64,000 bases of DNA from Dyadobacter alkalitolerans DSM 23607 (lineage in GTDB: Bacteria > Bacteroidota > Bacteroidia > Cytophagales > Spirosomataceae). A program made the translations under genes and the position numbers. Below are positions 27,764 through 37,713 of the stretch, in pieces. The stretch spans positions 186,001 to 250,000 of the forward strand of contig NZ_AUAS01000001.1 of NCBI RefSeq assembly GCF_000428845.1, read 5' to 3'. Within the stretch, counting starts at the first letter, position 1, and each line of letters begins with the position of its first letter. The notes beneath the pieces were generated by a model that made no database searches, had not been told where the DNA came from, and saw nothing but the letters and a program-made list of their open reading frames with translations.

Positions 27764-28848
27764 TGTCAACAACGACACTACATCCGCAACAACAAGTGCC
27801 AGAAGATGAGTTGACCCCGAAAGAGGTTATCGAAAAGGTTCTGGTCGTAAAAACAGCCATTCTACGTAACTGGAAAATGCTGGTGCTATTGCCTCTCCTC
27901 GGTTTTGGGATTGGATATGCTCTGGATACATTCATTGATAAACCAAACATGTACGAAGCTGAGGTTGTTTTTAATCTTGGTACAGGCCAGCAATCGTCCG
28001 GTTTCGGCGATATGGCCGGGCTGCTTGGATTGGGAAACACGCCTGACGCGAACATTTTTACGGGTGAAAACTTCTTCTATTTTGTAAAATCCCGTCCGGT
28101 TCTTGAAAGAAACCTGATGAAAGAAGTGGAAGTGAACGGTCAGAAAATGATCCTGGCAAACTTCTTCATTGATTCAAGCGGGATCAAGAAAAAGGAATGG
28201 GAAGAAATTCCGCAAAATCACAACTTCCATTTTACCAGCCGCGATATCAAGAAGTTGGATATGAGGTCGAGGAGAATTTTGAATGAGCTGGTTATTAAAG
28301 CAGCGGGCTCAACCGAAATTGCTTCGCTCGATCGGAAATCTTCTTTCATCTCGCTGTCAACCAGTATGGAAAACGGCACGCTGGCCGGACTTTGGGTGAC
28401 TAAGCTTCTGGAAACCGTTGAAGAAATGTACACGGAAAACCAGACGCAAAAATCGCGTAAAACATTAAATCTCCTTCAACACCGCGCCGATTCCCTGGCA
28501 GCTGTATTGGGCATCGCCGAACACAAGCTTGCACGACAGTTGGATTACAGCGCGCAGATCATGCTGCCGGAAGCGAAGATTTCGGCCAACAGCATGGAAA
28601 GAAAATCATCCTTCCTGCAAACGCTTTACTATGAAGCAATGGGAAGCGCTGAAAAAATGCGTGTTACCATGGTTCGTGAAGCACCATTATTTACAGAAAT
28701 TGAAGGCATTAAGGTGCCTTTGGATATCAAAGCAGAAGATAAAAGGAATGCAAAAATAGGCGCGTTGGTGGGCGTAATGCTTGCGCTGATCTTTATCTAT
28801 TTCAGAACGGTATTTGCAACTCCAACAGTAGTAGTAGTAAAGCAATAA
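27763..28848 (+). CDS. Wzz-like polysaccharide co-polymerase
   Basis: Inner-membrane chain-length/export protein of 361 aa (Wzz/GNVR family). Two membrane helices flank the periplasmic domain: about 44-66 (LVLLPLLGFGIGYALDTFI) and 329-348 (IGALVGVMLALIFIYFRTV). The periplasmic part is helical with coiled-coil potential near 215-275. No C-terminal tyrosine kinase is fused, as in KpsE-like and PCP-1 proteins. It overlaps the SLBB gene by 1 nt and is followed 1 bp later by the ABC permease, the layout of ABC-dependent capsule export (KpsD/KpsE-like). Confidence 0.9.
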   Translation: MSTTTLHPQQQVPEDELTPKEVIEKVLVVKTAILRNWKMLVLLPLLGFGIGYALDTFIDKPNMYEAEVVFNLGTGQQSSGFGDMAGLLGLGNTPDANIFTGENFFYFVKSRPVLERNLMKEVEVNGQKMILANFFIDSSGIKKKEWEEIPQNHNFHFTSRDIKKLDMRSRRILNELVIKAAGSTEIASLDRKSSFISLSTSMENGTLAGLWVTKLLETVEEMYTENQTQKSRKTLNLLQHRADSLAAVLGIAEHKLARQLDYSAQIMLPEAKISANSMERKSSFLQTLYYEAMGSAEKMRVTMVREAPLFTEIEGIKVPLDIKAEDKRNAKIGALVGVMLALIFIYFRTVFATPTVVVVKQ

Positions 28849-28849
28849 A

Positions 28850-29683
28850 ATGGCATCTCAGCACTCAATTACCATAAAGGCAGGCGGATCCGAAAAGGAT
28901 TACTGGAAAGATCTCTGGCTCAACAGACAGTTACTCTGGATTTTATCAAAAAGAGACATTTCAGTTCGTTACAAACAAACCCTGCTAGGAGTTGCGTGGA
29001 GCGTATTAAGGCCAATTATGACGATGACTGTAATGGTTTTCGTTTTCAGTTATCTTGCAAAAATTAAAAGCGATCCTGGTGTTCCCTACCCGTTGATGGT
29101 TTTGAGCGGTCTTACGATCTGGACATTTTTCGCGAATACATTTACTCAGATCAGCAGCAGCATCCTGATCAATTCCAATCTGGTCTCAAAGGTTTACTTC
29201 CCCCGCTTACTGATGCCACTAAGCTCGATAGCGGTTGGATTCGTTGACTTTATGATTGCTTTCGGGATATTTTTGATCATGACGATTTTCTTCAAGCACC
29301 CGATTAGCTGGAACATCATATTTCTTCCTTGCTTCATTTTACTTACATTTATTACAAGTTTGGGTTTTGGCCTGTTCTTTGCGGTGTTAAATGTACGTTT
29401 TCGGGATATCGGTCAGTTAATTCCATTTTTAGTACAAGTTGGAATGTACGCCGTGCCGGTCGCTTACAGCAGCACACTTGCACAAGGCACATGGTTTGAG
29501 AAATATTATAACTTGAATCCGCTGGTTGGTATCATCGATGGTTTTCGCTGGTGCTTGCTGGGTGACAAGGCTTATTTCAATCCCCAGAGTCTTTACTCAA
29601 CAACAATAATTTCCTTTTCGATAATGATATTGTCTTTGATTTATTTCCGTAAAAAAGAAAAAACTTTCGTTGATCATATCTGA
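28850..29683 (+). CDS. Polysaccharide ABC exporter, permease (Wzm/TagG type)
   Basis: Inner-membrane permease of 277 aa of the ABC-2 type. Six hydrophobic segments are visible, with the N-terminal amphipathic motif KRDISVRYKQTLLGVAWSVLRP typical of Wzm/KpsM/TagG in part (residues 37-58), and LNVRFRDIGQLIPF between later helices. With the ATPase 17 bp downstream it should move a lipid-linked glycan across the inner membrane. Confidence 0.95.
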   Translation: MASQHSITIKAGGSEKDYWKDLWLNRQLLWILSKRDISVRYKQTLLGVAWSVLRPIMTMTVMVFVFSYLAKIKSDPGVPYPLMVLSGLTIWTFFANTFTQISSSILINSNLVSKVYFPRLLMPLSSIAVGFVDFMIAFGIFLIMTIFFKHPISWNIIFLPCFILLTFITSLGFGLFFAVLNVRFRDIGQLIPFLVQVGMYAVPVAYSSTLAQGTWFEKYYNLNPLVGIIDGFRWCLLGDKAYFNPQSLYSTTIISFSIMILSLIYFRKKEKTFVDHI

Positions 29684-29700
29684 TATAATTACCTTTAGGC

Positions 29701-30960
29701 ATGCCTGTAATCGTAGCTGAAAACATCAGCAAGAAATATATTATAGACCATCAACGTAAAAATGGTTCTCCAAGCCTGCGTGATATTGTCACTGAAAAGG
29801 TTGACAAATTATTTTCCCGCAAGCAGGACAATCCCGACTTTGCCGAGAAAGAAGAGTTTTGGGCATTACGGGATGTAAACTTTTCCATTGATCAGGGTGA
29901 CCGTATAGGCATTGTTGGCCACAACGGCGCGGGAAAGTCGACTTTACTGAAAATTCTCAGCCGCATTACAGAACCTACAACGGGCCAGATCAAAATTGAC
30001 GGTCGTATAGCCAGCTTGCTGGAAGTAGGGACCGGTTTTCACCCGGAACTCACAGGTCGCGAAAACATCTTCCTGAACGGAGCAATATTGGGTATGGCTA
30101 AAAGCGAGATCCGCCAATCATTTGACGCGATTGTTGATTTTGCCGGCGTCGAAAAATTCCTGGATACACCTGTTAAAAGATATTCTTCGGGTATGTATGT
30201 ACGGCTTGGTTTTGCCATCGCTGCGCACCTTAACCCGGAGATCCTGATCGTGGATGAAGTTTTAGCGGTTGGTGATACAGAGTTTCAGAAAAAATGCCTT
30301 GGCAAAATGCGCGATGTTTCCGAAAGTGGAAGAACATTGCTTTTTGTAAGCCATAACCTCACTGCTATTCAGGCACTTTGCAACAAGTCCTTTTATTTCG
30401 AAAAAGGAATGTTGATCGATCAGGGCGAAACAACACATATCGTTACCAATTACCTGAGCAAGGTTTCTCATAAAACCTTGGAAAAGCATTGGGACAACAT
30501 TGAAAATGCGCCCGGAAATGATCAGGTTCGCGTGAAAAGGTTCAAGCTTTTCCCTGAATACCAGGATGACCTGAACCATATTGACGTTCGTACGCCTATC
30601 AATTTTCAATTTGAATTCTGGAATTTGGTAGAAGGCGCGAGCCTGAACCTCAGCATGCATTTGTATACGTTTACAGGTGAGTGTATTTTTAATGTAGGTA
30701 CACAGGCTGAAACTTTTTCAAAAGGGCTAGTAAGCGGCGTATGTGAGATTCCAGGCCATTTCCTGAATGATGGTTCCTATGTGGTTTCTATGATGATCGT
30801 AAAGGACACCAGCACCGTTCTTTACAATATGGAAGAAGCTTTGATTTTTGATATTGAGGATTATCGTGAAAATGTAACCTGGTATGGCAAATGGCCCGGA
30901 TATATTCGCCCTCAACTTAATTTTTCCATTCGCCAAACTGAACATGTAGTGAATGATTAA
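29701..30960 (+). CDS. Polysaccharide ABC exporter, ATPase with Wzt-type C-domain
   Basis: ATP-binding subunit of 419 aa. The nucleotide-binding domain shows Walker A GHNGAGKST (about 81-89), the signature YSSGMYVRLGFA, Walker B ILIVDEVLAVGD and a switch His (VSHNL). Beyond about residue 265 is an extra beta-rich domain like Wzt_C, which in E. coli O9a recognises the terminal modification of the chain and makes export depend on capping (established knowledge). That predicts a chain-end cap here; the acyltransferases in the operon are candidates (inference). The stop overlaps the next ATG by 8 nt. Confidence 0.95.
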   Translation: MPVIVAENISKKYIIDHQRKNGSPSLRDIVTEKVDKLFSRKQDNPDFAEKEEFWALRDVNFSIDQGDRIGIVGHNGAGKSTLLKILSRITEPTTGQIKIDGRIASLLEVGTGFHPELTGRENIFLNGAILGMAKSEIRQSFDAIVDFAGVEKFLDTPVKRYSSGMYVRLGFAIAAHLNPEILIVDEVLAVGDTEFQKKCLGKMRDVSESGRTLLFVSHNLTAIQALCNKSFYFEKGMLIDQGETTHIVTNYLSKVSHKTLEKHWDNIENAPGNDQVRVKRFKLFPEYQDDLNHIDVRTPINFQFEFWNLVEGASLNLSMHLYTFTGECIFNVGTQAETFSKGLVSGVCEIPGHFLNDGSYVVSMMIVKDTSTVLYNMEEALIFDIEDYRENVTWYGKWPGYIRPQLNFSIRQTEHVVND

Positions 30961-32038
30961 CGTCACTAAAACCTTTTTACCAGACCAGGAGAAATATCTG
31001 CAATATGTTCGGGAAATTTGGGAACGCGGATATCTTACTAATAACGGACCGGTTCTTCAGGAGCTTGAAGCAGAACTAAAAAAATACCTGGGGGTAGACC
31101 ATCTCTATTTTTGCGGAAACGGAACTATCGTTCTTCAAATCGCGATCAAAGCGCTTGAAATCACCGGTGAGGTGATCACAACGCCGTTTTCATACGTGGC
31201 AACATCCAATGCGATCCTTTGGGAAAATTGCACGCCCGTTTTTGTCGACATTGATCCTCAGACATTTAATATAAATCCGGCATTGATTGAGGCATCCATT
31301 ACGCCAGCAACGACCGGAATCCTGGCAACACACGTTTATGGCAATCCTTGTGATATCGAGGCCATAGAAGTAATTGCTAAAAAGCATAATTTGAAAGTGA
31401 TCTATGATGCCGCCCACGCATTTGGCGTCACCTATAAAGGCAAATCTTTGCTTTCCTTCGGAGATCTGAGCACTTGCAGCTTTCATGCGACCAAGGTTTT
31501 CCATACAATTGAAGGCGGTGCATTGATTTCCAATCATCCTGAGCTTGATAAGAAATTGCACCTTTTGCGCGCATTCGGACATCAAGGCGATGAACATTAT
31601 CTTTACGCAGGGATCAATGGCAAGAATTCCGAATTCCACGCAGCGATGGGACTGGTCAATCTTCCGCTTGTTAAAGACATTATTGCTGCCCGCAAGGAAG
31701 TTTTTGATGCTTATGACAGTCTGCTGAATTGGGACGTATTATATAAGCCGGTCATCAGTAAGGACATTGAATATAATTACGCTTATTACCCGGTTGTATT
31801 TCCTTCTGAGCAGGTTATGTTCCGCGTTATGGACGCATTGCGTGAGGAAGATGTTATTCCGCGGCGTTATTTTTATCCTTCATTAAACACGCTATCCTTC
31901 ATGCCGAGGCAAATTGCCTGCCCGGTTTCGGAAGATATCGCGTTAAGAGTGTTAAGTTTGCCTTTATATGTTGGCCTTCCGTATTCGGACATCGAACGGA
32001 TCTCCCGCATCATTAATGGTCATTTATCACCAGAATAG
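30953..32038 (+). CDS. DegT/DnrJ/EryC1/StrS sugar aminotransferase
   Basis: PLP-dependent nucleotide-sugar aminotransferase of 361 aa that converts a keto-sugar nucleotide to an amino sugar. The PLP Lys lies in CSFHATKVFHTIEGGA (about residue 181), and the DAAHAFG and HQG motifs fit the family. The first 8 nt overlap the ABC ATPase gene. No dehydratase or rmlAB gene is present here, so the keto-sugar substrate must come from elsewhere in the genome. With WbqC and the NeuD-like acyltransferase downstream it probably feeds an N-acylated deoxy-amino sugar (inference). Confidence 0.93.
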   Translation: MINVTKTFLPDQEKYLQYVREIWERGYLTNNGPVLQELEAELKKYLGVDHLYFCGNGTIVLQIAIKALEITGEVITTPFSYVATSNAILWENCTPVFVDIDPQTFNINPALIEASITPATTGILATHVYGNPCDIEAIEVIAKKHNLKVIYDAAHAFGVTYKGKSLLSFGDLSTCSFHATKVFHTIEGGALISNHPELDKKLHLLRAFGHQGDEHYLYAGINGKNSEFHAAMGLVNLPLVKDIIAARKEVFDAYDSLLNWDVLYKPVISKDIEYNYAYYPVVFPSEQVMFRVMDALREEDVIPRRYFYPSLNTLSFMPRQIACPVSEDIALRVLSLPLYVGLPYSDIERISRIINGHLSPE

Positions 32039-32039
32039 C

Positions 32040-34088
32040 ATGAGTTTTGTTTACTGGCTTGCGTTCCTGCTGTTTTTATACAGCATCAGTTTTGTTGCTA
32101 AAAGGATAGCCCAGCCTTCATTGGCAGAGTGGCTTATCGTTTGTTTCATGCTGTTTGTTGGAAGCATCATTCCCGCAGGTTTCGTACTTTCCGCATTAGA
32201 TCTTACCGCACAAACCTGGGCATGGATAGGTGTTACATTTGTTGCTTTGGGCTTGCATTATTTAATTTGGAATTCACTCCTCGCGGCACAGCCCTCCTAC
32301 TCCATTCGCTCGGTTATTTCAAACCGGACTGAAACTTTCCGTTCGTGGTCCAAAGAGCTGTCTGTTTATCTTAAAACGATATTCTTTTTCATGTTTGGGA
32401 CCATTGCAGTAATTGCAGTGACCAACTTTATCCTCGTGCTTTTTACAGCGCCGAATGAATGGGATAGCATGACAGGCCATTTGAATCGTGCAATCCGATA
32501 CATTCAGCACGGCACGATGGCACATTTCGGAGGGACGAACTGGAATATGGACACGTATCCAAAAAGCCTTACGACCATTCAGATTTACAGCTATCTGATC
32601 AGCGGAAAGATTGAGAATGCATTCAAACTGATTCACCATACTTCTTACTACATCACACTCGTATGCGTGTTTGGGATTGCGCAACGCATTGGCAGGAATT
32701 TGTCGGCGAGCTTCTTCTGCGCACTGGCATACGGGATGTTCCTGAACTTCCTGATGCAGGCGGTAACAACAGAAACAGACATTGTTCTGACCGCTTACCT
32801 GAGCTGCCTGCTTTACTTCCTTTTCACTTATTACAGCACAAGAAACACCAAATATCTGTATTTGTCGGGGCTTGCATTCGGCATTGTCTTTGGCCATAAA
32901 GTGACATTTGCATTGTTACTGCCATCGGTTTTTGTCATCATGCTTTATACGGTGTTCCTGGCGCCCGACCTGAAAGTTTTTTTCAACCGGTTTATGAAAC
33001 TGGCCGTCGCAATATTCGTTGCTATGCTCGTTTATACATTCCCGACAGGTTACATTAAAAACATCATGGTCTTCGGGCACCCGATAGGCCCGCCTACTGC
33101 ATTGAAACATCAGTCCGTGGAGCGTTTTGGGTCGTTGCCCAATCTTTTCGAGCAGGGAAGCCGCAATGTGGTCCGCTATACTTATGAGTTTTGTAATCTG
33201 GATGGCATCCGCAACGCGCAGTGGGGATATGATTTAAATACATTTATCCGCAAACCACTTGTGGTTTTGGAAGATAAATTACGCATGCGACTGGATGAAG
33301 AGACCGAATACGCGATCGTCCCGTTTTCGTTCCAACGCCGTTTTGACAACTTCAATGCGAACCCTTACTGGGGCGTATTTGGTTTTGCGCTGATATTGCC
33401 ACTGATTTTCTTAACATTAATCCGCGTTTTTCGCTCGCGGGTTCATTGGTTTCTGGCACTCGCATTCTGTCTGCACTTTGCGGCAATTTCATACTCCGCC
33501 GTTTATGATCCTTTCAAAGGAAGATATTTTATAGAAACCGGCTTATTCGGCGTCCTTTTCCTGTTGCTGTTGTTTTCAAACCATCGTTTATCGATCCTCA
33601 AACCGCGACGCAATGCATGGAAAGGATACATTATGGTTGTGGTAGGACTGGCCTGCGTTTCGGCCGTAATGTCGGTTTATCTTAATATCCGTTGCCTGCC
33701 TATTGCGGCTTATGGTCATAAATCAGCGCTGGAAACGGATAGGATTCAATTGCAGACATTTGCCCGTCCCGACATTACAAAGGCTTATCAAACATTTGAT
33801 TCCATTGTCCCCAAAGACGCAACCGTTGCCTTGGCTACGATCAATGACGACTTTGAATATCCGCTTTATGGTAAAGATCTTTCGCGTAAGTTGATCACCA
33901 TCCACCCGTTTGAACAAGGTTTAAAGCCGATTCCGAAAGAAGCTGATTACCTTTTCTATGCTAAAAGCGTAATCAATGATACAAGCCGCATAAAAGCCCT
34001 TCCGCAAGACATTCGCCTGGGAAGTGACACAACCATCACGAACGTGGCGGTAAGAGGTGAAGATTATTATCTCAGAAAGCTTAAATAG
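32040..34088 (+). CDS. GT-C membrane glycosyltransferase (ArnT/PMT-like)
   Basis: A 682-aa polytopic inner-membrane protein with roughly 11-13 hydrophobic segments and a C-terminal soluble tail (about 560-682). The first long loop contains APNEWDSMTGHLNRA, matching the acidic motif by which GT-C enzymes bind polyprenyl-phosphate sugars. ATG at 32040, 1 bp after the aminotransferase stop, is preferred to an ORF start at 31968 that overlaps that gene. It probably adds a sugar from a lipid carrier on the periplasmic side; the family member cannot be named more precisely. Confidence 0.85.
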   Translation: MSFVYWLAFLLFLYSISFVAKRIAQPSLAEWLIVCFMLFVGSIIPAGFVLSALDLTAQTWAWIGVTFVALGLHYLIWNSLLAAQPSYSIRSVISNRTETFRSWSKELSVYLKTIFFFMFGTIAVIAVTNFILVLFTAPNEWDSMTGHLNRAIRYIQHGTMAHFGGTNWNMDTYPKSLTTIQIYSYLISGKIENAFKLIHHTSYYITLVCVFGIAQRIGRNLSASFFCALAYGMFLNFLMQAVTTETDIVLTAYLSCLLYFLFTYYSTRNTKYLYLSGLAFGIVFGHKVTFALLLPSVFVIMLYTVFLAPDLKVFFNRFMKLAVAIFVAMLVYTFPTGYIKNIMVFGHPIGPPTALKHQSVERFGSLPNLFEQGSRNVVRYTYEFCNLDGIRNAQWGYDLNTFIRKPLVVLEDKLRMRLDEETEYAIVPFSFQRRFDNFNANPYWGVFGFALILPLIFLTLIRVFRSRVHWFLALAFCLHFAAISYSAVYDPFKGRYFIETGLFGVLFLLLLFSNHRLSILKPRRNAWKGYIMVVVGLACVSAVMSVYLNIRCLPIAAYGHKSALETDRIQLQTFARPDITKAYQTFDSIVPKDATVALATINDDFEYPLYGKDLSRKLITIHPFEQGLKPIPKEADYLFYAKSVINDTSRIKALPQDIRLGSDTTITNVAVRGEDYYLRKLK

Positions 34089-34094
34089 CAATCC

Positions 34095-34793
34095 ATGACC
34101 ATCGCCATTATGCAGCCCTATATATTTCCATATATAGGCTATTTTCAGCTGATCAACGCCGTTGATAAATTCATTATCTATGATGATGTGAATTTTATTA
34201 ACAAAGGCTGGATCAACAGAAATAATGTGTTGGTGTCCTCCAAGCCGCATCTTTTTACAATTCCACTGAAAGATGCAAGCCAGAATAAGCTGATCAATGA
34301 GGTCGAACTTTCAAGAAGTGAGCCCTGGCAGAAGAAGTTTCTGAAAACCATTCAGCAATCGTATCAAAAAGCCCCCAATTATCAGAAGGTTTTTGTTCTG
34401 ATAGAAGAAATTGTAAATTTAGATGTTCAAACCATATACGAACTGACTTTTCAGGCCCTGAAACGAACCTGTGAGTACATGGAAATCACGACGGAGATTG
34501 TCCCCTCGTCCACGATATACCAGAACACACATTTGAAAGGTCAGGATAGAATTCTGGATATCTGTAAGCAGGAAAATGCCAGCCATTACATTAATCCGAT
34601 TGGAGGAATGGAATTGTATGACAAAGCAAAATTTGAAAAGGAAGGGATAAAACTTGACTTCATTAAAAGTGTTTCGAGCCCTTATCCCCAATTTAAAAAT
34701 GCTTTCGTACCTTGGCTGTCAATTATAGATATCCTGATGTTTAACGACCCCGCGGACATTAAGGAACATTTAAAGGCTTACGAACTGATTTAA
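34095..34793 (+). CDS. WbqC family protein
   Basis: A 232-aa soluble protein of the WbqC family, which recurs in O-antigen and capsule clusters next to amino-sugar genes. The N-terminus IAIMQPYIFPYIGYFQLI and the following YDDVNFINKGWINRN are the family signature; HLKGQDRILDIC and NPIGGMELY come later. The biochemical role is not established to my knowledge; acyl or aminoacyl modification of amino sugars is a guess from neighbours. It starts 6 bp after the GT-C gene and ends 1 bp before the NeuD-like gene. Confidence 0.92.
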   Translation: MTIAIMQPYIFPYIGYFQLINAVDKFIIYDDVNFINKGWINRNNVLVSSKPHLFTIPLKDASQNKLINEVELSRSEPWQKKFLKTIQQSYQKAPNYQKVFVLIEEIVNLDVQTIYELTFQALKRTCEYMEITTEIVPSSTIYQNTHLKGQDRILDICKQENASHYINPIGGMELYDKAKFEKEGIKLDFIKSVSSPYPQFKNAFVPWLSIIDILMFNDPADIKEHLKAYELI

Positions 34794-34794
34794 G

Positions 34795-35454
34795 ATGGCT
34801 AAGGTTATCGTTTTTGGAATACTCGACACAGCAGAACTGGCACACTATTATCTGACGCACGACTCAGAACATGAAATAGTCGCTTTCACTATCCATAGGG
34901 AATACATTCAGGATGAATCTTTTAAAGGGCTGCCCGTTGTAGCCTTTGAAGACGTCGCCACCCTTTTCCCTCCTTCTGACTACGCTTTTTTCGCCCCTAT
35001 GACCGGCAGAAATATGAACCGGAACCGGGAAGGGATTTACAACGAAGCTAAATCAAAAGGCTACCAATTCATCTCTTATATCAGTTCCCACGCCACAATC
35101 TTCGACAGAAGCGTTATCGGCGATAACTGCTTTATCCTGGAAGATAACACCATTCAACCTTTTACGACGGTTGGAAATAACGTGGTGATGTGGAGCGGAA
35201 ATCATATCGGTCACCATGGCCAAATCAAAGACCACGTATTTTTTACTTCCCATGTAGTGCTTTCGGGCCATTGCGTTGTGGAATCCTATTCTTTCTTTGG
35301 CGTCAACAGCACCATTCGTGATTATACGACGATCGCACAGGGAACTTTGGTGGGTATGGCTTCCGCTATCACCCGTGAAACCGAAGAATGGGGTATCTAC
35401 ATTGGTAACCCTGCGAAAAAAGTGCCTGGCAAGAAAAGTTTTGAGGCTTATTGA
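34795..35454 (+). CDS. NeuD/PglD-like hexapeptide acyltransferase
   Basis: Sugar O- or N-acyltransferase of 219 aa. An N-terminal Rossmann-like PglD domain (1-80) precedes a left-handed beta-helix of hexapeptide repeats (about 95-200: SVIGDNCFILEDNTIQPF, GNNVVMWSGNHIGHHGQI). The His cluster NHIGHHG fits the catalytic His of PglD. The Gly-rich loop usual in the N-domain (GAGGHG) is here FGILDTAEL, so that part is divergent. It should acylate the amino sugar made by the upstream aminotransferase (inference). Confidence 0.9.
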   Translation: MAKVIVFGILDTAELAHYYLTHDSEHEIVAFTIHREYIQDESFKGLPVVAFEDVATLFPPSDYAFFAPMTGRNMNRNREGIYNEAKSKGYQFISYISSHATIFDRSVIGDNCFILEDNTIQPFTTVGNNVVMWSGNHIGHHGQIKDHVFFTSHVVLSGHCVVESYSFFGVNSTIRDYTTIAQGTLVGMASAITRETEEWGIYIGNPAKKVPGKKSFEAY

Positions 35455-35509
35455 GCGGGAGAGGAATGTAATCGGGTAAACCGAATTTGAGACAGTAATT
35501 TACTGGGCA

Positions 35510-36733
35510 ATGGAGCAGAAGAAAATCTTATTTGTGAGTCATGATGCCAATCGGGCAGGAAGCCAGTTATTGCTGTTGCAACTGCTCAGGCTATTGAAAG
35601 AACGGGGCGTTCCCATGCATTTGTTGCTGTGCAGTGGCGGAGAGCTGGAAAAAGAGTTTGAGGCGGTTGTAAGCATTACCCGCCTGTATCAGAATATCAA
35701 TGTAACGACCACTCCGCTTACCGGAAAACTGCTCAAAAAAGTCCCTTTATACAAATATTACCAGCAGCATTCAGCCCAAAAAATTAACGAAAGAATTGCT
35801 GCCGAGCTCTCGCACCAGAACATAGGGCTGGTTTTTGTTAACTCAATCGCCAATTCTGCGGTTTACTGCGACTTTCTGAAATTCCTGCACCATTTGCCGC
35901 TTGTGACATTTGTGCATGAGCTGGGCATGGCTGTTAAGCTTTATTCGCATGAAAAGCAACTGACTTTCATGCTGAAAAAAACCGGACACCTGATTGCGGT
36001 TTCGCATGCAGTGGCCAATTATTATATAGGAAAGTACAATTACCCGGAAAGTCAGGTCAGCACGTTCACATTGATCGATCACGAGCACATTGACCGGAAA
36101 CTGCAATCTGTGCAGCGCGACATTCTTGAAAAAACCTATAATATCCCAAAAGATGCCATTGTGATTGGTGGATGTGGAAATGCGGAATGGCGCAAGGGAA
36201 ATGACATTTTCAACTGGATCGCGAAGCGCGTTATTCATAAAACAAGTCCCCTGCCCGTTTATTTCGTATGGGTTGGCGCAGGTCCTCAGCACGAAATTTA
36301 CGAGCTGATTGAAAGCGATATTCGTCTGATGGGGCTGAGTGACAGGATTATTCTCATTCCGCCTACGCCGCGTGCGCTGGACTATATCAACCGGTTTGAC
36401 GTATTGCTGCTGAGCTCGCGGGAAGATCCATATCCGCTGGTCGTTTTAGAAGCCGCTTTACAGGAAATTCCTGTAGTGTGTTTTGAAGACGCCGGCGGGG
36501 CACCCGAACTGATCGAATCGGACGCAGGATTCGTAGTTCCTTATATGGATATATCTGCTGCATCTGAGGCAATTATACAATTGGCGCTCGATCCTTCGCT
36601 TCGTGAAACACTGGGTCGCGTTGGCAGGAAAAAAGTATTGGAGCGGCATAATACGGACAAAAGTGTTGCGAGCGTCGAAGCCATCATTCAAAAATATTTA
36701 CCCTTACCGGTTTCGGAAAAGCAAAATCAATGA
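35510..36733 (+). CDS. Glycosyltransferase family 4-like
   Basis: GT-B fold retaining glycosyltransferase of 407 aa, cytosolic or membrane-associated. The N-domain starts ILFVSHDANRAGSQLLLL, and the C-domain has the donor-site signature SSREDPYPLVVLEAALQEIPVVCF with the E-X7-E pattern of GT4. It begins 55 bp after the acyltransferase gene, one of the larger gaps in this operon, and overlaps the next gene by 4 nt. Donor and acceptor are unknown. Confidence 0.92.
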   Translation: MEQKKILFVSHDANRAGSQLLLLQLLRLLKERGVPMHLLLCSGGELEKEFEAVVSITRLYQNINVTTTPLTGKLLKKVPLYKYYQQHSAQKINERIAAELSHQNIGLVFVNSIANSAVYCDFLKFLHHLPLVTFVHELGMAVKLYSHEKQLTFMLKKTGHLIAVSHAVANYYIGKYNYPESQVSTFTLIDHEHIDRKLQSVQRDILEKTYNIPKDAIVIGGCGNAEWRKGNDIFNWIAKRVIHKTSPLPVYFVWVGAGPQHEIYELIESDIRLMGLSDRIILIPPTPRALDYINRFDVLLLSSREDPYPLVVLEAALQEIPVVCFEDAGGAPELIESDAGFVVPYMDISAASEAIIQLALDPSLRETLGRVGRKKVLERHNTDKSVASVEAIIQKYLPLPVSEKQNQ

Positions 36734-37713
36734 CAATTGCCTTCACAATTTGCTCCATCAATTATTTAGCGCAGGCCAGGACATTAGGCGATTCACTTAA
36801 ATCCACCAATCCCGACGTCCTTTTCTTCATCGGGCTGGTCGATTCCCTGAAAGGTGTAGTTTTTGAAAAAGGATACAATACTGATTTTCCAATGATCGAA
36901 ATCGACAAGATTGAGATCCGGGATTTCCAGGAAATGGCTGACAGATACAACATTACCGAGCTTAATACAGCGGTAAAGCCTTTCTATTTTACCTATTTTT
37001 TCAAACATTATCCCGAAGCACATAATGTCATTTATTTCGATCCCGACATTATTGTATTTCAACCATTGACTGAGCTGCTGTCGTCATTATCCGCTCACAA
37101 AGCGGTTTTGACTCCACACATCAACACGCCCATCGAAGACCAGCTTACACCTAACGAGCTTCACCACTTGAATACGGGGGTTTATAACCTGGGTTTTGTG
37201 GCTTTCAGCAGATCGCCCGAAATCACAGCATTTATTAATTGGTGGGAAGAAAAATTGCGTTACGAATGCCTTATTGATCTTTGTAATGGTCTTTTTGTAG
37301 ACCAAAACTGGATGAACTTTCTGCCCGTTTTTGTCCCTGACACACATTTGGAACGAAACCCGGGCTATAATGCCGCATACTGGAACCTTCACGAAAGACT
37401 ATTTTCAGAATCCGACAGCACATTCTTCGTGAATGAAACCAACCCTTTGATTTTCTTTCATTACAGCGGTTATGATCCTCAGAAACCTGCTGTTTTGTCT
37501 AAATATCAGGACCGCTTTGAATTATCAGCCCGCCCTGACCTGACGGCATTGTTTGATTTATATCGTAACAGCTTACTAACTAATGGTAATGCTTATTACC
37601 GCCAGTTTCATTGCGCTTACATTAAGCCGACGCCAGTCCGTCGTTACCAGCGGGTACGCAAATTGCTGAAAATGCCTATAAATTATGTCATTGATCAGCT
37701 GGAAACGATCTGA
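36730..37713 (+). CDS. GT8-like glycosyltransferase with DxD motif
   Basis: A GT-A fold, nucleotide-diphospho-sugar-type transferase of 327 aa. The metal/donor motif is D104-P-D106 in NVIYFDPDIIVF, and later landmarks are LNTGVYNLGF, INWWEEKL, DLCNGLFVDQNWMN and FHYSGYDP. The start ATG overlaps the upstream TGA (ATGA), and the stop overlaps the next ATG by 1 nt. It is homologous to the gene at 38478, which lacks the DxD. Confidence 0.88.
   Translation: MTIAFTICSINYLAQARTLGDSLKSTNPDVLFFIGLVDSLKGVVFEKGYNTDFPMIEIDKIEIRDFQEMADRYNITELNTAVKPFYFTYFFKHYPEAHNVIYFDPDIIVFQPLTELLSSLSAHKAVLTPHINTPIEDQLTPNELHHLNTGVYNLGFVAFSRSPEITAFINWWEEKLRYECLIDLCNGLFVDQNWMNFLPVFVPDTHLERNPGYNAAYWNLHERLFSESDSTFFVNETNPLIFFHYSGYDPQKPAVLSKYQDRFELSARPDLTALFDLYRNSLLTNGNAYYRQFHCAYIKPTPVRRYQRVRKLLKMPINYVIDQLETI

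Noticed and set aside
32319..32897. A 192-aa minus-strand frame inside the GT-C glycosyltransferase
   Set aside because: The plus frame has clear membrane segments and the loop motif; the minus frame is a complement artefact.
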